Notes under the pieces: generated by a model | What the model saw: the letters and a program-made list of their open reading frames with translations, nothing else | What the model was told of the DNA's origin: nothing | Databases searched by the model: none | NCBI RefSeq assembly: GCF_020524625.1 | Contig: NZ_JAIVLL010000001.1 | Location: 930,001-994,000, forward strand | From: Brevundimonas poindexterae | GTDB taxonomy: Bacteria > Pseudomonadota > Alphaproteobacteria > Caulobacterales > Caulobacteraceae | Direction of reading: 5' to 3' | Length of the DNA: 64,000 nucleotides | Translations under genes and position numbers: made by a program | Part shown: positions 55,594 to 64,000 of the stretch, one piece after another | Numbering within the stretch: the first letter of the stretch is position 1 | Layout of the letters: each line of letters opens with the position of its first letter

Positions 55594-56977
55594 TTTAGAC
55601 CTCAAAAGAATAAGCCAGTGGGATGCCTTGGTCATAGCGACCGGTGTTCTGCTGGCTTTTTCTTTGTTTTTTGGGGGCGCCAGTCGCGAACATGTGGTGC
55701 CTCTGGCCGCCATCGAACTGGCATCTCTCCCGGCTCTCGGACTCGGCCTCTACCGGATGGGCAAGACTGGTGTCTGGAGACGCCATCGCCTCCTCCTCTC
55801 GATTGCTGGGCTGGCGGCTGTTCTTCCGCTTTTTCAGCTGATCCCCCTTCCCTTTGATATCTGGGCCAGCCTGCCCGGTCGGGACGAAGCGATTGTCGCC
55901 CTTGACCTGACAGGCGTTTCGCCCAGCTGGCTGCCTCTGTCGCTTACGCCCGACCTTACATGGCAGGCCTTTCTGGCAATCCTGCCCCCGGTCGCTCTGC
56001 TTGTGGCCTCACTGAGCGTGCCCCCTTCGATGCAAGCCCGGCTTATCTGGGCCGTTCTGGCGTTCGTGATCGTTTCCATCCTGCTCGGCGCTCTTCAGAT
56101 CACGCTCAACAGCCGCGCTGTATATCCTTGGGAGACGACCAATTTCGGGGCGCTGGTGGGGTTTTTCGCCAATCGGAACCATATGGCGACGCTTTGCCTG
56201 GTCGCCATTCCTTTTGCCGCCGCGCTTGCCGGCCGGGGGCTCAACAGTCGAGATCCGAAGGCCGCGCTCCGGGTCTGGAGCGGAGGGTTGGTCATTGCGC
56301 TGATCCTTGTGTCCCTTGGGGCCATTCAGTCGCGGTTCGGGGTCCTCGCAGCCATCCCTGCCCTCATGGGAGGGCTCTTGATCGGCTGGATTTCATCCGG
56401 TCGCACCCGCCCCGGACCTCGGCTTCTGATGCTTTTTCTGGGCGGCGCCGTCGGCGTCGCGGTCGTCGGCTTTTTCGCGCTCGACCCGGTCCTCGACCGG
56501 TTCGCCGGCGACTCTGAGTTTGCCGGCCGATTTGATCGATGGCCCGTGGTTGCCCAGGCTGCGGACGACTTTCTGCCTCTGGGATCAGGTATCGGGTCGT
56601 TTGATGCTGTCTATCGCTCCTATGAGCCGGTGGAGACCCTGCAAGCCGCCTTTTTTAACCAGGCCCACAATGATTACCTCCAGCTTTGGCTGACCACCGG
56701 CTGGCTCGGCATTGGCCTGGTCATAGCCACCTTCGTCTGGTGGGGCCGCAGGGCGTGGGACGCCTGGCGGGCGGGGCCAAGTCTTCAGCGTGATCTACAG
56801 CGGGCTGCATCGGTTGCACTGCTGCTCATCGCCGCGCATTCGGCGGCCGACTATCCTCTACGCACCGAAACCATGGCCGTCATCTTCGCCTTGTGCTGCG
56901 CAATTCTCGATGGCGCAGCTCGTGCCGGCGCCGACCGGCCATCACGGCGACGGCGCGTAACGGAAACTGTCGCCTAA
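55583..56977 (+). CDS. Wzy/O-antigen-ligase-like polymerase
   Basis: 464 aa from TTG 55583 (GTG 55586 is an alternative). Ten or more membrane helices. The Wzy_C-type region is visible: FGALVGFFANRNHMATLCLV, then a large loop with PLGSGIGSFDAVYRSYEP and AFFNQAHNDYLQLWLTTGWLGI, the signature of the O-antigen ligase/polymerase superfamily. It should polymerise the exopolysaccharide exported by the preceding Wza/Wzc proteins. It is the last gene of the operon; a terminator-like hairpin follows. No good Shine-Dalgarno sequence is seen. Confidence 0.9.
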   Translation: MVSGLDLKRISQWDALVIATGVLLAFSLFFGGASREHVVPLAAIELASLPALGLGLYRMGKTGVWRRHRLLLSIAGLAAVLPLFQLIPLPFDIWASLPGRDEAIVALDLTGVSPSWLPLSLTPDLTWQAFLAILPPVALLVASLSVPPSMQARLIWAVLAFVIVSILLGALQITLNSRAVYPWETTNFGALVGFFANRNHMATLCLVAIPFAAALAGRGLNSRDPKAALRVWSGGLVIALILVSLGAIQSRFGVLAAIPALMGGLLIGWISSGRTRPGPRLLMLFLGGAVGVAVVGFFALDPVLDRFAGDSEFAGRFDRWPVVAQAADDFLPLGSGIGSFDAVYRSYEPVETLQAAFFNQAHNDYLQLWLTTGWLGIGLVIATFVWWGRRAWDAWRAGPSLQRDLQRAASVALLLIAAHSAADYPLRTETMAVIFALCCAILDGAARAGADRPSRRRRVTETVA

Positions 56978-56986
56978 TCAGGGCAG

Positions 56987-57007
56987 GCCGACGAGGAATC
57001 GGCTTTT
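56987..57007 (+). terminator. Weak intrinsic terminator after the exopolysaccharide operon
   Basis: GCCGA (56987-56991) pairs with TCGGC (56999-57003), extendable by weak pairs, and TTTT follows. It lies 10 bp after the polymerase stop. The remaining 200 bp up to the convergent cysN-cysC stop show no recognisable gene. Confidence 0.4.
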
Positions 57008-57211
57008 GGTGGTCCGCAGCACATCTTTCCTGGTTGTCCCGCTTCTGGAGCAGGTGCCGCCTGGACACAATTCAGACCGAAAGCCCCCCTCGTGCCGCAG
57101 TTCGTCCGAGACAAGCTGCGCGCAGATTTTAAAGGCCAAACTTCGGGACTTGGAAGCGGTGGGCCGGATTCCTGGCCGCAGCACCGAGCCCGCGTCGATC
57201 AAGCCAACGCT

Positions 57212-59128
57212 TCAGCGGGTCAGCCAGGCGACGATCTGGTCTGCGGCCTCATCCGGTGTGCTCACGGTCGTGTCGATGCGGAGGTCCGGGGCCTCGGGCG
57301 CCTCGTACGGACTGTCGATGCCGGTGAAGTTCCGGAGCTGGCCCGCGCGGGCCTTGGCGTAGAGGCCTTTCACGTCGCGCGCCTCGGCGACCTCGAGGGG
57401 TGTGTCGACGAACACCTCAAGGAATTCGCCGTCGGCCATCATGGCGCGCACCATGGCGCGCTCGGCCCGGAAGGGGGAGATGAAGGCGGTCAGGACGATC
57501 AGGCCGGCATCGGTCATCAGGCGGGCGACCTCGCCCACCCGGCGGATGTTCTCGATGCGATCGGTCTCGGTAAAGCCGAGGTCCTTATTGAGGCCGTGCC
57601 GCACATTGTCGCCGTCCAGCAGGAAGGTGTGCAGGCCCAGGCTGAAGAGCTTCTTCTCGACCAGATTGGCGATGGTGGACTTGCCCGAGCCGGACAGACC
57701 GGTGAACCAGACGACGCGCGGCCGCTGGCCCTTCTGGACCGCGCGCATGTCCCGCGAGATGTCGAGCGCTTGCCAGTGAACATTCTGGGCCCGGCGCAGG
57801 GAGAAGTGCAGCATGCCGCCCGCGACCGTGGCGTGGGTCAGCTTGTCGATCAGGATGAAGCCACCCAGCGTGCGGCTGTCGGCATAGGGTTCGAAGACGA
57901 TCGGCCGGTCGGTCGTGATCTCGGCCACGCCGATGGCATTCAGCTCCAGCGTGCGGGCCGCCAGATGGTCGAGCGTATTGACGTTGATCTCATACTTGGG
58001 CGGCTGGACGGTCACCGAAACCGTGCGCGTGCCCAGCTTCAGCCAGTAAGCCCGGCCGGGGAGCAGCGGCTCCTCGCCCATCCAGACCAGGGTGGCCTCG
58101 AACTGGTCGGCGACCTGGGGCGGGTGGGCCGCCGCCGCGATCACATCGCCGCGCGAGCAGTCGATCTCGTCCGCGAGGCACAGGGTGACGGACTGGCCGG
58201 CCGCCGCCTGCTCCAGATCGCCGTCGAGGGTCACGATGCGGCTGAGGGTCGAAGTCTTGCCGGACGGCAGGATGCGCACCGGATCGCCGGGGCGCACCAC
58301 GCCCGAGGCGATCTGGCCCGCAAAACCGCGGAAGTCGAGGTTCGGGCGGTTGACCCACTGGACCGGCATGCGGAACGGCCGCGCCTGATCCGTGTCGGCA
58401 CCAATGGGCACGCGCTCGAGGTGATCGATAAGGACCGGCCCCGTGAACCAGGGCGTGTTCGGCGAGGGGGCGGTGATGTTGTCGCCCCGGAATCCCGAGA
58501 TCGGAATGGCCGTGACCTCGCCGATGCCGATGCGGTCGGCGAAGTCCCGATACTCGGCCACGATGCTGCTGAAGACAGTCCGGTCGTAGTCGACCAGATC
58601 CATCTTGTTGACCGCCAGCACGATGTTCCGGATGCCCAGCAGGTGCGCCAGATAGCTGTGCCGGCGGGTCTGGGTCAGCACACCCTTCCGCGCATCAATG
58701 AGGATGACGGCGAGGTCGGCGGTCGAGGCCCCCGTGACCATATTGCGGGTGTATTGTTCGTGGCCCGGCGTGTCGGCGACGATGAATTTGCGCCTTTCAG
58801 TCGCGAAGAAGCGATAGGCGACGTCGATGGTGATGCCCTGCTCGCGCTCGGCGGCGAGACCGTCGACCAGAAGGGCGAAATCCAGTGCTTCGCCCTGGGT
58901 GCCCACGCGGCGCGAGTCCGCCTCCAGCGCAGCCAGCTGGTCCTCGAAGATCATCTTCGAGTCGTAGAGCAGGCGACCGATCAGGGTGGACTTGCCGTCG
59001 TCGACGCTGCCGCAGGTGATGAAGCGCAGCATGGATTTGTGCCGGTGCTGCTCGAGCCAGGTTTCGATGTCCTGATCGATCAGGGCATCGGGCTGGTAGC
59101 CGGGGCCGGAAGAGGTCGGGCCGGGCAT
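57212..59128 (-). CDS. cysNC: Bifunctional sulfate adenylyltransferase subunit 1 / APS kinase (CysN-CysC fusion)
   Basis: 638 aa from ATG 59128, whose A is shared with the cysD stop (TGATG). The N-terminal GTPase has the P-loop [27 protein letters not shown] and NKMDLVDYD; the C-terminal APS kinase has [15 protein letters not shown] and [26 protein letters not shown]. With CysD it makes APS using GTP hydrolysis, then phosphorylates it to PAPS, as in rhizobial NodQ. PAPS feeds cysteine synthesis or sulfotransferases. It is last in the operon with nonulosonic acid genes. No sulfotransferase or CysH is seen in the window. Confidence 0.96.
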   Translation of the reverse strand: MPGPTSSGPGYQPDALIDQDIETWLEQHRHKSMLRFITCGSVDDGKSTLIGRLLYDSKMIFEDQLAALEADSRRVGTQGEALDFALLVDGLAAEREQGITIDVAYRFFATERRKFIVADTPGHEQYTRNMVTGASTADLAVILIDARKGVLTQTRRHSYLAHLLGIRNIVLAVNKMDLVDYDRTVFSSIVAEYRDFADRIGIGEVTAIPISGFRGDNITAPSPNTPWFTGPVLIDHLERVPIGADTDQARPFRMPVQWVNRPNLDFRGFAGQIASGVVRPGDPVRILPSGKTSTLSRIVTLDGDLEQAAAGQSVTLCLADEIDCSRGDVIAAAAHPPQVADQFEATLVWMGEEPLLPGRAYWLKLGTRTVSVTVQPPKYEINVNTLDHLAARTLELNAIGVAEITTDRPIVFEPYADSRTLGGFILIDKLTHATVAGGMLHFSLRRAQNVHWQALDISRDMRAVQKGQRPRVVWFTGLSGSGKSTIANLVEKKLFSLGLHTFLLDGDNVRHGLNKDLGFTETDRIENIRRVGEVARLMTDAGLIVLTAFISPFRAERAMVRAMMADGEFLEVFVDTPLEVAEARDVKGLYAKARAGQLRNFTGIDSPYEAPEAPDLRIDTTVSTPDEAADQIVAWLTR

Positions 59129-60033
59129 CAGAAATAGCCCTCCTGCTTCTTCTTCTCCATGGACCCGTCGCCGGCGTCCTTGTCGATGATCCGCCCCTGC
59201 CGCTCGCTGGTGGTGGTCAGCAACATCTCGCGGATGACCTCGGTCAGGGTCGCCGCCTCGCTCTCGACTGCGCCGGTGAGGGGATAGCAGCCGAGCGTCC
59301 GGAAGCGGATGGAGCGTTCGACCGGAGCCTCGCCGGGGGCCAGCGGAAAGCGGTCGTCGTCGACCATCAGGATCAGACCGTCGCGGATCACCGTGGGCCG
59401 GGGCGCGCTGAAGTACAGCGGCACCACCGGGATGGCGTTCAGCTGGATGTATTGCCAGATGTCGAGCTCGGTCCAGTTGGACAGGGGGAAGACTCGCAGG
59501 CTCTCGCCCCTCGCCTTCTGCGCATTGTAGAGCGACCACAGTTCCGGGCGCTGGCGCCTGGGGTCCCAGCCATGGCTGGCGGTGCGGAACGAGAAAATGC
59601 GCTCCTTGGCGCGGCTCTTTTCCTCATCGCGACGGGCGCCGCCGAAGGCGACGTCGAAGCCGTGCAGGTCGAGCGCCTGCTTCAGGCCCTCGGTCTTCCA
59701 CATATCCGTATGCAGGGAGCCGTGATCGAACGGATTGATGCCCCGCGCCTCGGCCTCGGGGTTGCGGTGCACGATCAGCTGTATGCCGCTCTCGTCGGCC
59801 ATGCGGTCGCGCAGGGCATACATGTCGCGGAACTTCCAGGTCGTGTCGACGTGCAGCAGGGGAAAGGGCGGCGGCGAGGGATAGAAGGCCTTGCGCGCCA
59901 GATGGAGCATGACGGCCGAGTCCTTGCCCACCGAATAGAGCATGACGGGCTTGCGCGCCTCGGCCACGACCTCGCGCAGGATGTGCAGGCTCTCGGCCTC
60001 CAGCCTCTCGAGGTGGGTCAGGGTCACAGTCAA
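59128..60033 (-). CDS. cysD: Sulfate adenylyltransferase subunit 2 (CysD)
   Basis: 301 aa from a TTG start (GTG at 60027 is an alternative). PAPS-reductase-like ATP pyrophosphatase: the PP-motif [56 protein letters not shown] and the C-terminal [11 protein letters not shown]-like segment preceding the family's usual end. It adenylates sulfate together with CysN. It starts 2 bp after the stop of the CBS-nucleotidyltransferase gene, so it is part of that operon. Confidence 0.95.
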   Translation of the reverse strand: MTVTLTHLERLEAESLHILREVVAEARKPVMLYSVGKDSAVMLHLARKAFYPSPPPFPLLHVDTTWKFRDMYALRDRMADESGIQLIVHRNPEAEARGINPFDHGSLHTDMWKTEGLKQALDLHGFDVAFGGARRDEEKSRAKERIFSFRTASHGWDPRRQRPELWSLYNAQKARGESLRVFPLSNWTELDIWQYIQLNAIPVVPLYFSAPRPTVIRDGLILMVDDDRFPLAPGEAPVERSIRFRTLGCYPLTGAVESEAATLTEVIREMLLTTTSERQGRIIDKDAGDGSMEKKKQEGYF

Positions 60034-60035
60034 AT

Positions 60036-61088
60036 CTAGCCGCCGAAGATGGCGCCGAACTCGGCATTGGCGCGGTCGTAGTCGGGCGGACGGCCGATAT
60101 CCAGCCAGTAGCCCTCGGCCCGATGCGGACGCACGGCCATGTCGGCCTCGATCAGGGTCTGGATCAGGGTCGGCATGTCATAGGCCTGGCCGGCGGGGAT
60201 CCGCTCCAGCGCCGGGCGCGACAGCACATAGACCCCCGCATTGATGTTGAAGACCTGGCTGGGCTTTTCCTCGATGCCGCTGATGCGACCGTCGGCGGCG
60301 CGAATGACGCCGAAGGGCACCTGCATCTCATAGTCGCGGACCACCACGGTGGCGGCGGCGCCGTCGCGGATGTGGGCCTCCATCACCTGACCATAGTCCA
60401 CGCGGGTCAGGACATCGCCGTTGGTAACCAGCACCGGCCCCTCGACCTCGGGCGGCAGGAGGGACAGGGCTCCGCAGGTACCCAGCGGCCGGTCCTCGCG
60501 CAGATAGCCGATGTCGAGCCCGCGATCCGACCCGTCACCGAAGTGGGCCTCGATCTGGTCGGCCATATAGTTCACCGACAGGAAGATCCGCCGGAACCCC
60601 TGAACCGCGAGGCCCGAGATGATGGTCTCGAGTATCGGCCGCGGCCCGACATTGAGCATGGGCTTGGGCGTGGTGCGGGTCAGCTCGGCCAGACGCTCGC
60701 CCCGGCCGCCCGCCATGATGACCACCGGCTGGGGCCGCTCCGGCACATCCAGCAGGTCGCCGACCGTCGACAGACCCGTCACCCGCCCATCTGCATCCAC
60801 GCGGGGCAGCTGGCGCAGTTTGCGGGCCCGCAGCATGGTCAGGGCCGCGCCCTCGTCCAGACCGTCCGGGGCCACCACCGGCGTGGTGTGCACGAACGGT
60901 CGGCAGGCCTGCTCCAGAGCGGCACCATTGATCAGGGCCCGGCGCACATCGCCGTCCGACAGGGTACCGATCAGCACCCCGCCCTCATCCACGACCAGGG
61001 CGATGCCGACACCCGCCGCATCGATGGCCTTCAGCACCTGCCGCAACGGGGCGTGCGGGCCGACCAGGGTGCGTTGCCAGTGCTTCAT
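60036..61088 (-). CDS. CBS-domain sugar-1-phosphate nucleotidyltransferase (PtmE/LegX-like)
   Basis: 350 aa. N-terminal CBS pair (about 1-115: [43 protein letters not shown]), then a nucleotidyltransferase domain: [49 protein letters not shown] and [16 protein letters not shown]. The architecture matches PtmE-type enzymes (Campylobacter glucosamine-1-phosphate guanylyltransferase), which begin the GDP-based legionaminic acid route. It is coupled to neuB (ATGA overlap 61085-61088) and to cysD. CBS domains suggest regulation by a nucleotide. Confidence 0.9.
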   Translation of the reverse strand: MKHWQRTLVGPHAPLRQVLKAIDAAGVGIALVVDEGGVLIGTLSDGDVRRALINGAALEQACRPFVHTTPVVAPDGLDEGAALTMLRARKLRQLPRVDADGRVTGLSTVGDLLDVPERPQPVVIMAGGRGERLAELTRTTPKPMLNVGPRPILETIISGLAVQGFRRIFLSVNYMADQIEAHFGDGSDRGLDIGYLREDRPLGTCGALSLLPPEVEGPVLVTNGDVLTRVDYGQVMEAHIRDGAAATVVVRDYEMQVPFGVIRAADGRISGIEEKPSQVFNINAGVYVLSRPALERIPAGQAYDMPTLIQTLIEADMAVRPHRAEGYWLDIGRPPDYDRANAEFGAIFGG

Positions 61089-62161
61089 GGCTCGATCGCC
61101 TCATCCGGCTGGTGGTCGCGGTTGGCGGGCTGGCCGTAGAGGGCAAAGGCCTGATGGGGCTCAAGGCCATCCGCCGGGCGCTTTGCCGTCAGCATGTCGG
61201 GCGTCAGCACCTCGCCAGCACGGATCGGTCGGGCGGCCACGACCGAGCGGCGCGCGACGATCCGGTTGGCCATCTCCTCGGGCGCCGGACCCTTTTCGGC
61301 ACGGCCCAGCGCCTGTTCGACCTCGCGGATGGCCCGCACCATGGCAGCCAGTTCGTCCGGCTCCAGTGAGGCCGCGTGGTCGGGGCCCTGACGGTCGCGG
61401 CTGAGGGTGAAATGCTTCTCGATCATGACCGCCCCCCGCGCCACGGCGGCGACCGGGACGGTGATGCCCAGCGTATGGTCGGAATAGCCGACCGGCAGGC
61501 CGAATACCTCGGCCAGCGTATCCATGGCCTTCAGGTTGATGGCCGACAGGGGCGCCGGGTATTGGGTCGTGCAGTGGAGCAGCACCACTTTGCCATGAAG
61601 CGCCGCCCGCGCAGCGTCGGTATCGAAGGCGGCGAGCGCCGTGTCGAGATCCGGCGGCAGGTCGCTCCGCATCCGGCCCCAGGCGATCAGGGCCAGCGCC
61701 TGACGCACCTCATCCAGTGTTGCCATGCCGGTCGAGACCGCCAGCGGCGGGCCCACGCGGGCGGCAGCGATCAGCATCTCGCCCCAGGTCAGGTCGCCGG
61801 ACGGAATCTTGATCCACGGCATGCCCAGTCCCGCGACCAGCGCCAGACTGTCCATGTCGAAAGCCGTCGACATGAAGGCGATACCGCGCGCCCGGCAACG
61901 CTCGACCAGAGCCGGGTGATCCTCAGGCTTCAGTTCCAGCCGCCGCACCATGTCCAGCTGCGTGCCGCCCTCGCCCGTATTGGTCACCTGATACTCGGCC
62001 TTGAGCGCGCGGGCGGTCAGGGCGGCTTCGGCGCGGAAGGTCTGGAATTTGACAGCGTCGGCCCCGGCTTCGGCGGCCACATCGATCATGGCGAGCGCAT
62101 CCGCCAGCGAGCCGTCGTGGTTCACCCCCGCCTCGGCGATGATGAAGACCCGGTCAGCCAC
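61085..62161 (-). CDS. neuB: Second nonulosonic acid synthase (NeuB/LegI)
   Basis: About 358 aa from GTG 62161, preferred because GAGGTCCCT precedes it; a TTG at 62173 adds four residues. RVFIIAEAGVNHDGSLADALAMI, KFQTFRAEA, FMSTAFDMDSL, WIKIPSGDLTWGE, GYSDHTLGI, EKHFTLSRDRQGPDH and a C-terminal SAF domain (ARRSVVAARPIRAGEVLTPDML) match the family. It differs from the synthase at 35469 (longer mid-loop with RMRSDLPPDLDTALAAF), so it is a paralogue and may make another nonulosonate or serve flagellin glycosylation. It overlaps neuC by 8 nt. Confidence 0.94.
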   Translation of the reverse strand: MADRVFIIAEAGVNHDGSLADALAMIDVAAEAGADAVKFQTFRAEAALTARALKAEYQVTNTGEGGTQLDMVRRLELKPEDHPALVERCRARGIAFMSTAFDMDSLALVAGLGMPWIKIPSGDLTWGEMLIAAARVGPPLAVSTGMATLDEVRQALALIAWGRMRSDLPPDLDTALAAFDTDAARAALHGKVVLLHCTTQYPAPLSAINLKAMDTLAEVFGLPVGYSDHTLGITVPVAAVARGAVMIEKHFTLSRDRQGPDHAASLEPDELAAMVRAIREVEQALGRAEKGPAPEEMANRIVARRSVVAARPIRAGEVLTPDMLTAKRPADGLEPHQAFALYGQPANRDHQPDEAIEP

Positions 62162-63308
62162 CAGGGACCTCAATGTCGATGAACCGCTTGTGCATCAGGG
62201 CTTCGCGCTCGGGCAGGGACGTCAGGACCGACAGGATGCGCGGGACAGTCTTTCCATCTCCATAAGGATTGAGCGCGCCGGACAGGTCAGCGGAGACAGC
62301 CTTCTCAAGCGCCGCGCGGATGGCCCCAGCCTCGCCGGGGCAGTGGAAGACGGTGTCCCCGGCCAGCCGCCCCTGCTGTCGCACACCGACGTCGACGGTC
62401 GGAATGCCGAGCGAGGGGGCCTCGGTCAGACCGCTGGAGGAATTGCCCACCACCACGCGACAGCGCGCCATCAGGGGCAGATAGGCGGCGCCGAGGGCGG
62501 CATGGACCGAGAGATTGGCCCGCCCTTTCGCCCAGGCGTCGAGCCGCCCGTTCAGCGCCTCATGGCCGGGGTCGGCGTTGGGCCGGGTGACCCAGAGCCG
62601 GGTCGAGGCCGGCTGCGCTTCCAGAGCCGCGAGCAGGGCCTCGAACTCGGCCAGCCCGCCATCCTCGAGCAAAGTGACCGGGTGGAAACAGACCAGCAAA
62701 TTATCCGCAGCCAACGGAGAGCCCAGCAGGCGTTCCAGTTCCGCATCGGGAACGGATGCCGCGGCGGTCAAACTGTCCAGCGAGGGATTGCCGACCGTAT
62801 GGATGCGCCAGTCTTCCTCGCCCAGCTGGCGCAGGCGGCGCGCGGCCCCGGCATGGGTGACCAGATGTACCTGAGCCAGTTTGCTGACCGCATGGCGGAT
62901 GCCCTCGTCGATGGCGCCTTCGGTGACGTCGCCGCCGCCCAGATGGATCAGCGGCAAGCGTAGCAGCGTGGTGGCCTGGGCCACCGCCAGGATCTCGTAG
63001 CGGTCGCCGACGATCAGCACGGCATCAGGCTGCAGCCGCTCCAGCGCCTCGACCACGCCGGTCAGGACGGCGGCGGCCCCCCGGGCAGCAGCGGCGGCAC
63101 CGTCGCCCTCAAGCGGCATCGGCACCAGGGCATCGGCCTCGATCAGGCCGTCGGCGTCCGAGCCGAATCGCGGGTCGGCATGGGTGCCGGTGAGGAGCAG
63201 CTGTCCCCGCGTGCGCGGATCGGCACGCAGGGCGTCGACGATGGGGCGGATCAGGCCATAGTCGGCCCGGCCGCTGCTCACCACACAGATGGTCACGCGT
63301 TCCGCCAT
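62154..63308 (-). CDS. neuC: Second UDP/GDP-sugar hydrolysing 2-epimerase (NeuC/LegG)
   Basis: 384 aa from ATG 63308 (AGG 5 nt upstream); a longer frame upstream runs through the divergent gene and is not used. Motifs: VVSSGRADYGLIRPIVDAL, LLTGTHADPRFG, DAVLIVGDRYEILAVAQA, HLGGGDVTEGAIDEGIRHAVSKLAQVH and VVGNSSSGLTEAPSLGIPTVDVG. It gives the free mannosamine-type sugar for NeuB. First gene of the minus-strand operon neuC-neuB-ptmE-like-cysD-cysNC. It differs clearly from the NeuC at 34314. Confidence 0.93.
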   Translation of the reverse strand: MAERVTICVVSSGRADYGLIRPIVDALRADPRTRGQLLLTGTHADPRFGSDADGLIEADALVPMPLEGDGAAAAARGAAAVLTGVVEALERLQPDAVLIVGDRYEILAVAQATTLLRLPLIHLGGGDVTEGAIDEGIRHAVSKLAQVHLVTHAGAARRLRQLGEEDWRIHTVGNPSLDSLTAAASVPDAELERLLGSPLAADNLLVCFHPVTLLEDGGLAEFEALLAALEAQPASTRLWVTRPNADPGHEALNGRLDAWAKGRANLSVHAALGAAYLPLMARCRVVVGNSSSGLTEAPSLGIPTVDVGVRQQGRLAGDTVFHCPGEAGAIRAALEKAVSADLSGALNPYGDGKTVPRILSVLTSLPEREALMHKRFIDIEVPGG

Positions 63309-63393
63309 GCGCCTGCTACAGTCTGCCTTGCCAGAGTCGGTCAGGGTGTCAGGGTAGCAGTCTTGTCCGATTCCCGGAGGGGAGCGCCATCCG

Positions 63394-64000
63394 ATGAAGA
63401 TTGCCATCTGCGGAACCGGCGGATTCAGCCGCGAAGTCGCGCCGTTGGCTTGGGAAATGGCCCGCGCCGCCGGTGCCCGCAGCCCCGATGCCGTCTGTTT
63501 CGTGCCCAAGGACGGCGAGGCGTACGAGCCGTCGGTCAACGGGCATCCCGTGATCCCGCTGGCCGATCTGCCCGAGGACTACGGCATCGTCGTCGCCATC
63601 GCCGAGGCGGCTATCCGGCGCCGGGTCGATGCGGAGATGCGGGCGCTGGGCCGGCCACTGGTGTCGCTGGTTGCCCCCACCGCCCTCAGGCGCGGGCCGT
63701 GCGAGATCGGCGAAGGGGCTCTGCTGTGCGACCACTCGATTCTGACCGCCGATGTGCGGATCGGCCGGCAGTTTCACGCCAACATCTATGCCTACGTCGC
63801 CCATGACTGTGTGATCGGCGACTTCGTGACGCTGGCGCCGCGCGTGTGCATCAACGGCAATACGGTGATCGAGGACGACGTCTATGTCGGGACGGGCGCG
63901 ATCCTGCGGCAGGGTACGCCCGACAAGCCGCTTCGTATCGGCAAGGGGGCGGTGATCGGCATGGGGGCTGTGGTGACGAAGGACGTCGCGCCGGGCGAGA
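63394..64000 (+). CDS. NeuD/PglD-type sugar acetyltransferase, 3' truncated by window end
   Basis: At least 202 codons from ATG 63394, which follows GGAGGGGAGCG. N-terminal Rossmann-like part (MKIAICGTGGFSREVAPLAWEM) and a beta-helix of hexapeptide repeats (GEGALLCDHSILTADVRIG, FHANIYAYVAHDCVIGDFVTLAPRVCINGNTVI) with the catalytic-type His. The last visible residues are VVTKDVAPGE, the usual end of the family, so only a few codons are missing. It is divergent from neuC (85-bp gap) and likely acetylates an amino sugar in the second nonulosonic acid route. Confidence 0.88.
   Translation, partial: MKIAICGTGGFSREVAPLAWEMARAAGARSPDAVCFVPKDGEAYEPSVNGHPVIPLADLPEDYGIVVAIAEAAIRRRVDAEMRALGRPLVSLVAPTALRRGPCEIGEGALLCDHSILTADVRIGRQFHANIYAYVAHDCVIGDFVTLAPRVCINGNTVIEDDVYVGTGAILRQGTPDKPLRIGKGAVIGMGAVVTKDVAPGE

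Noticed and set aside
56978-57211. Short open frames between the polymerase and cysN-cysC genes
   Set aside because: No ribosome site, no domain, and a terminator-like hairpin within; treated as intergenic.
57092-59137. A 681-codon open frame antisense to cysN-cysC
   Set aside because: Composition-driven shadow of a well-recognised fused enzyme; no recognisable domains.

Overview
The window is a high-GC (mostly about 65-70% by eye) alphaproteobacterial chromosome segment. TonB-dependent receptor style, LacI-controlled pectin genes, GTG/TTG starts, stop/start overlaps and flagellar/capsular nonulosonic-acid genes together suggest Caulobacterales, most likely Brevundimonas or a close relative. 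This assignment is an inference from gene content only. No rRNA, tRNA or CRISPR was seen.

Layout. (1) 1-5646: tripartite RND efflux pump (adaptor cut by the window edge, inner-membrane pump, outer-membrane channel). (2) 5729-22205: a pectin/oligogalacturonate utilisation locus: TonB-dependent receptor, two secreted pectate-lyase-like proteins, KduD, an RpiB/LacAB-type isomerase likely standing in for KduI, a LacI regulator, an FAH-family hydratase, a TRAP uptake system (DctP-Q-M) and a KDG kinase. Repeats of a 14-bp palindrome, TGACACCGGTGTCA, lie in the control regions and look like the LacI operator. (3) 22249-25868: a small integrative element (large serine recombinase, DUF2924 protein, small protein) inserted inside the acetyl-CoA synthetase gene. 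It carries its own diverged copy of the acs 5' end, so a complete acs is rebuilt at its right border and a 124-codon stump is left at its left border. (4) 25509-30228: acs, a mannose-1-phosphate guanylyltransferase, a VanZ-like protein and an MFS transporter in a tight plus-strand run.

(5) 30225-49498: a surface-glycan locus with a priming sugar transferase, nucleotide-sugar epimerases and a dehydrogenase, a CapD/PglF-type 4,6-dehydratase, glycosyltransferases, flippase-like and polymerase-like membrane proteins, an OafA-type acyltransferase and a PhyH dioxygenase. It also holds a nonulosonic acid set: CBS-aminotransferase fusion, neuC, neuB, neuD, neuA. Much of 38-46 kb is visibly lower in GC and was probably acquired. 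(6) 49773-56977: a Wza/Wzc/Wzy-type exopolysaccharide export operon with two unusual members, a PDZ-M48 lipoprotein and a 76-aa secreted or membrane peptide. (7) 57212-64000: sulfate activation genes (cysD, fused cysN-cysC) in one overlapping operon with a second nonulosonic acid set (CBS-nucleotidyltransferase, neuB, neuC), and a divergent NeuD-like acetyltransferase cut by the window end.

Most notable: the gene-restoring element in acs, the CBS-aminotransferase fusion, two separate nonulosonic-acid gene sets (one co-operonic with sulfate activation), and the metalloprotease in the exopolysaccharide operon.
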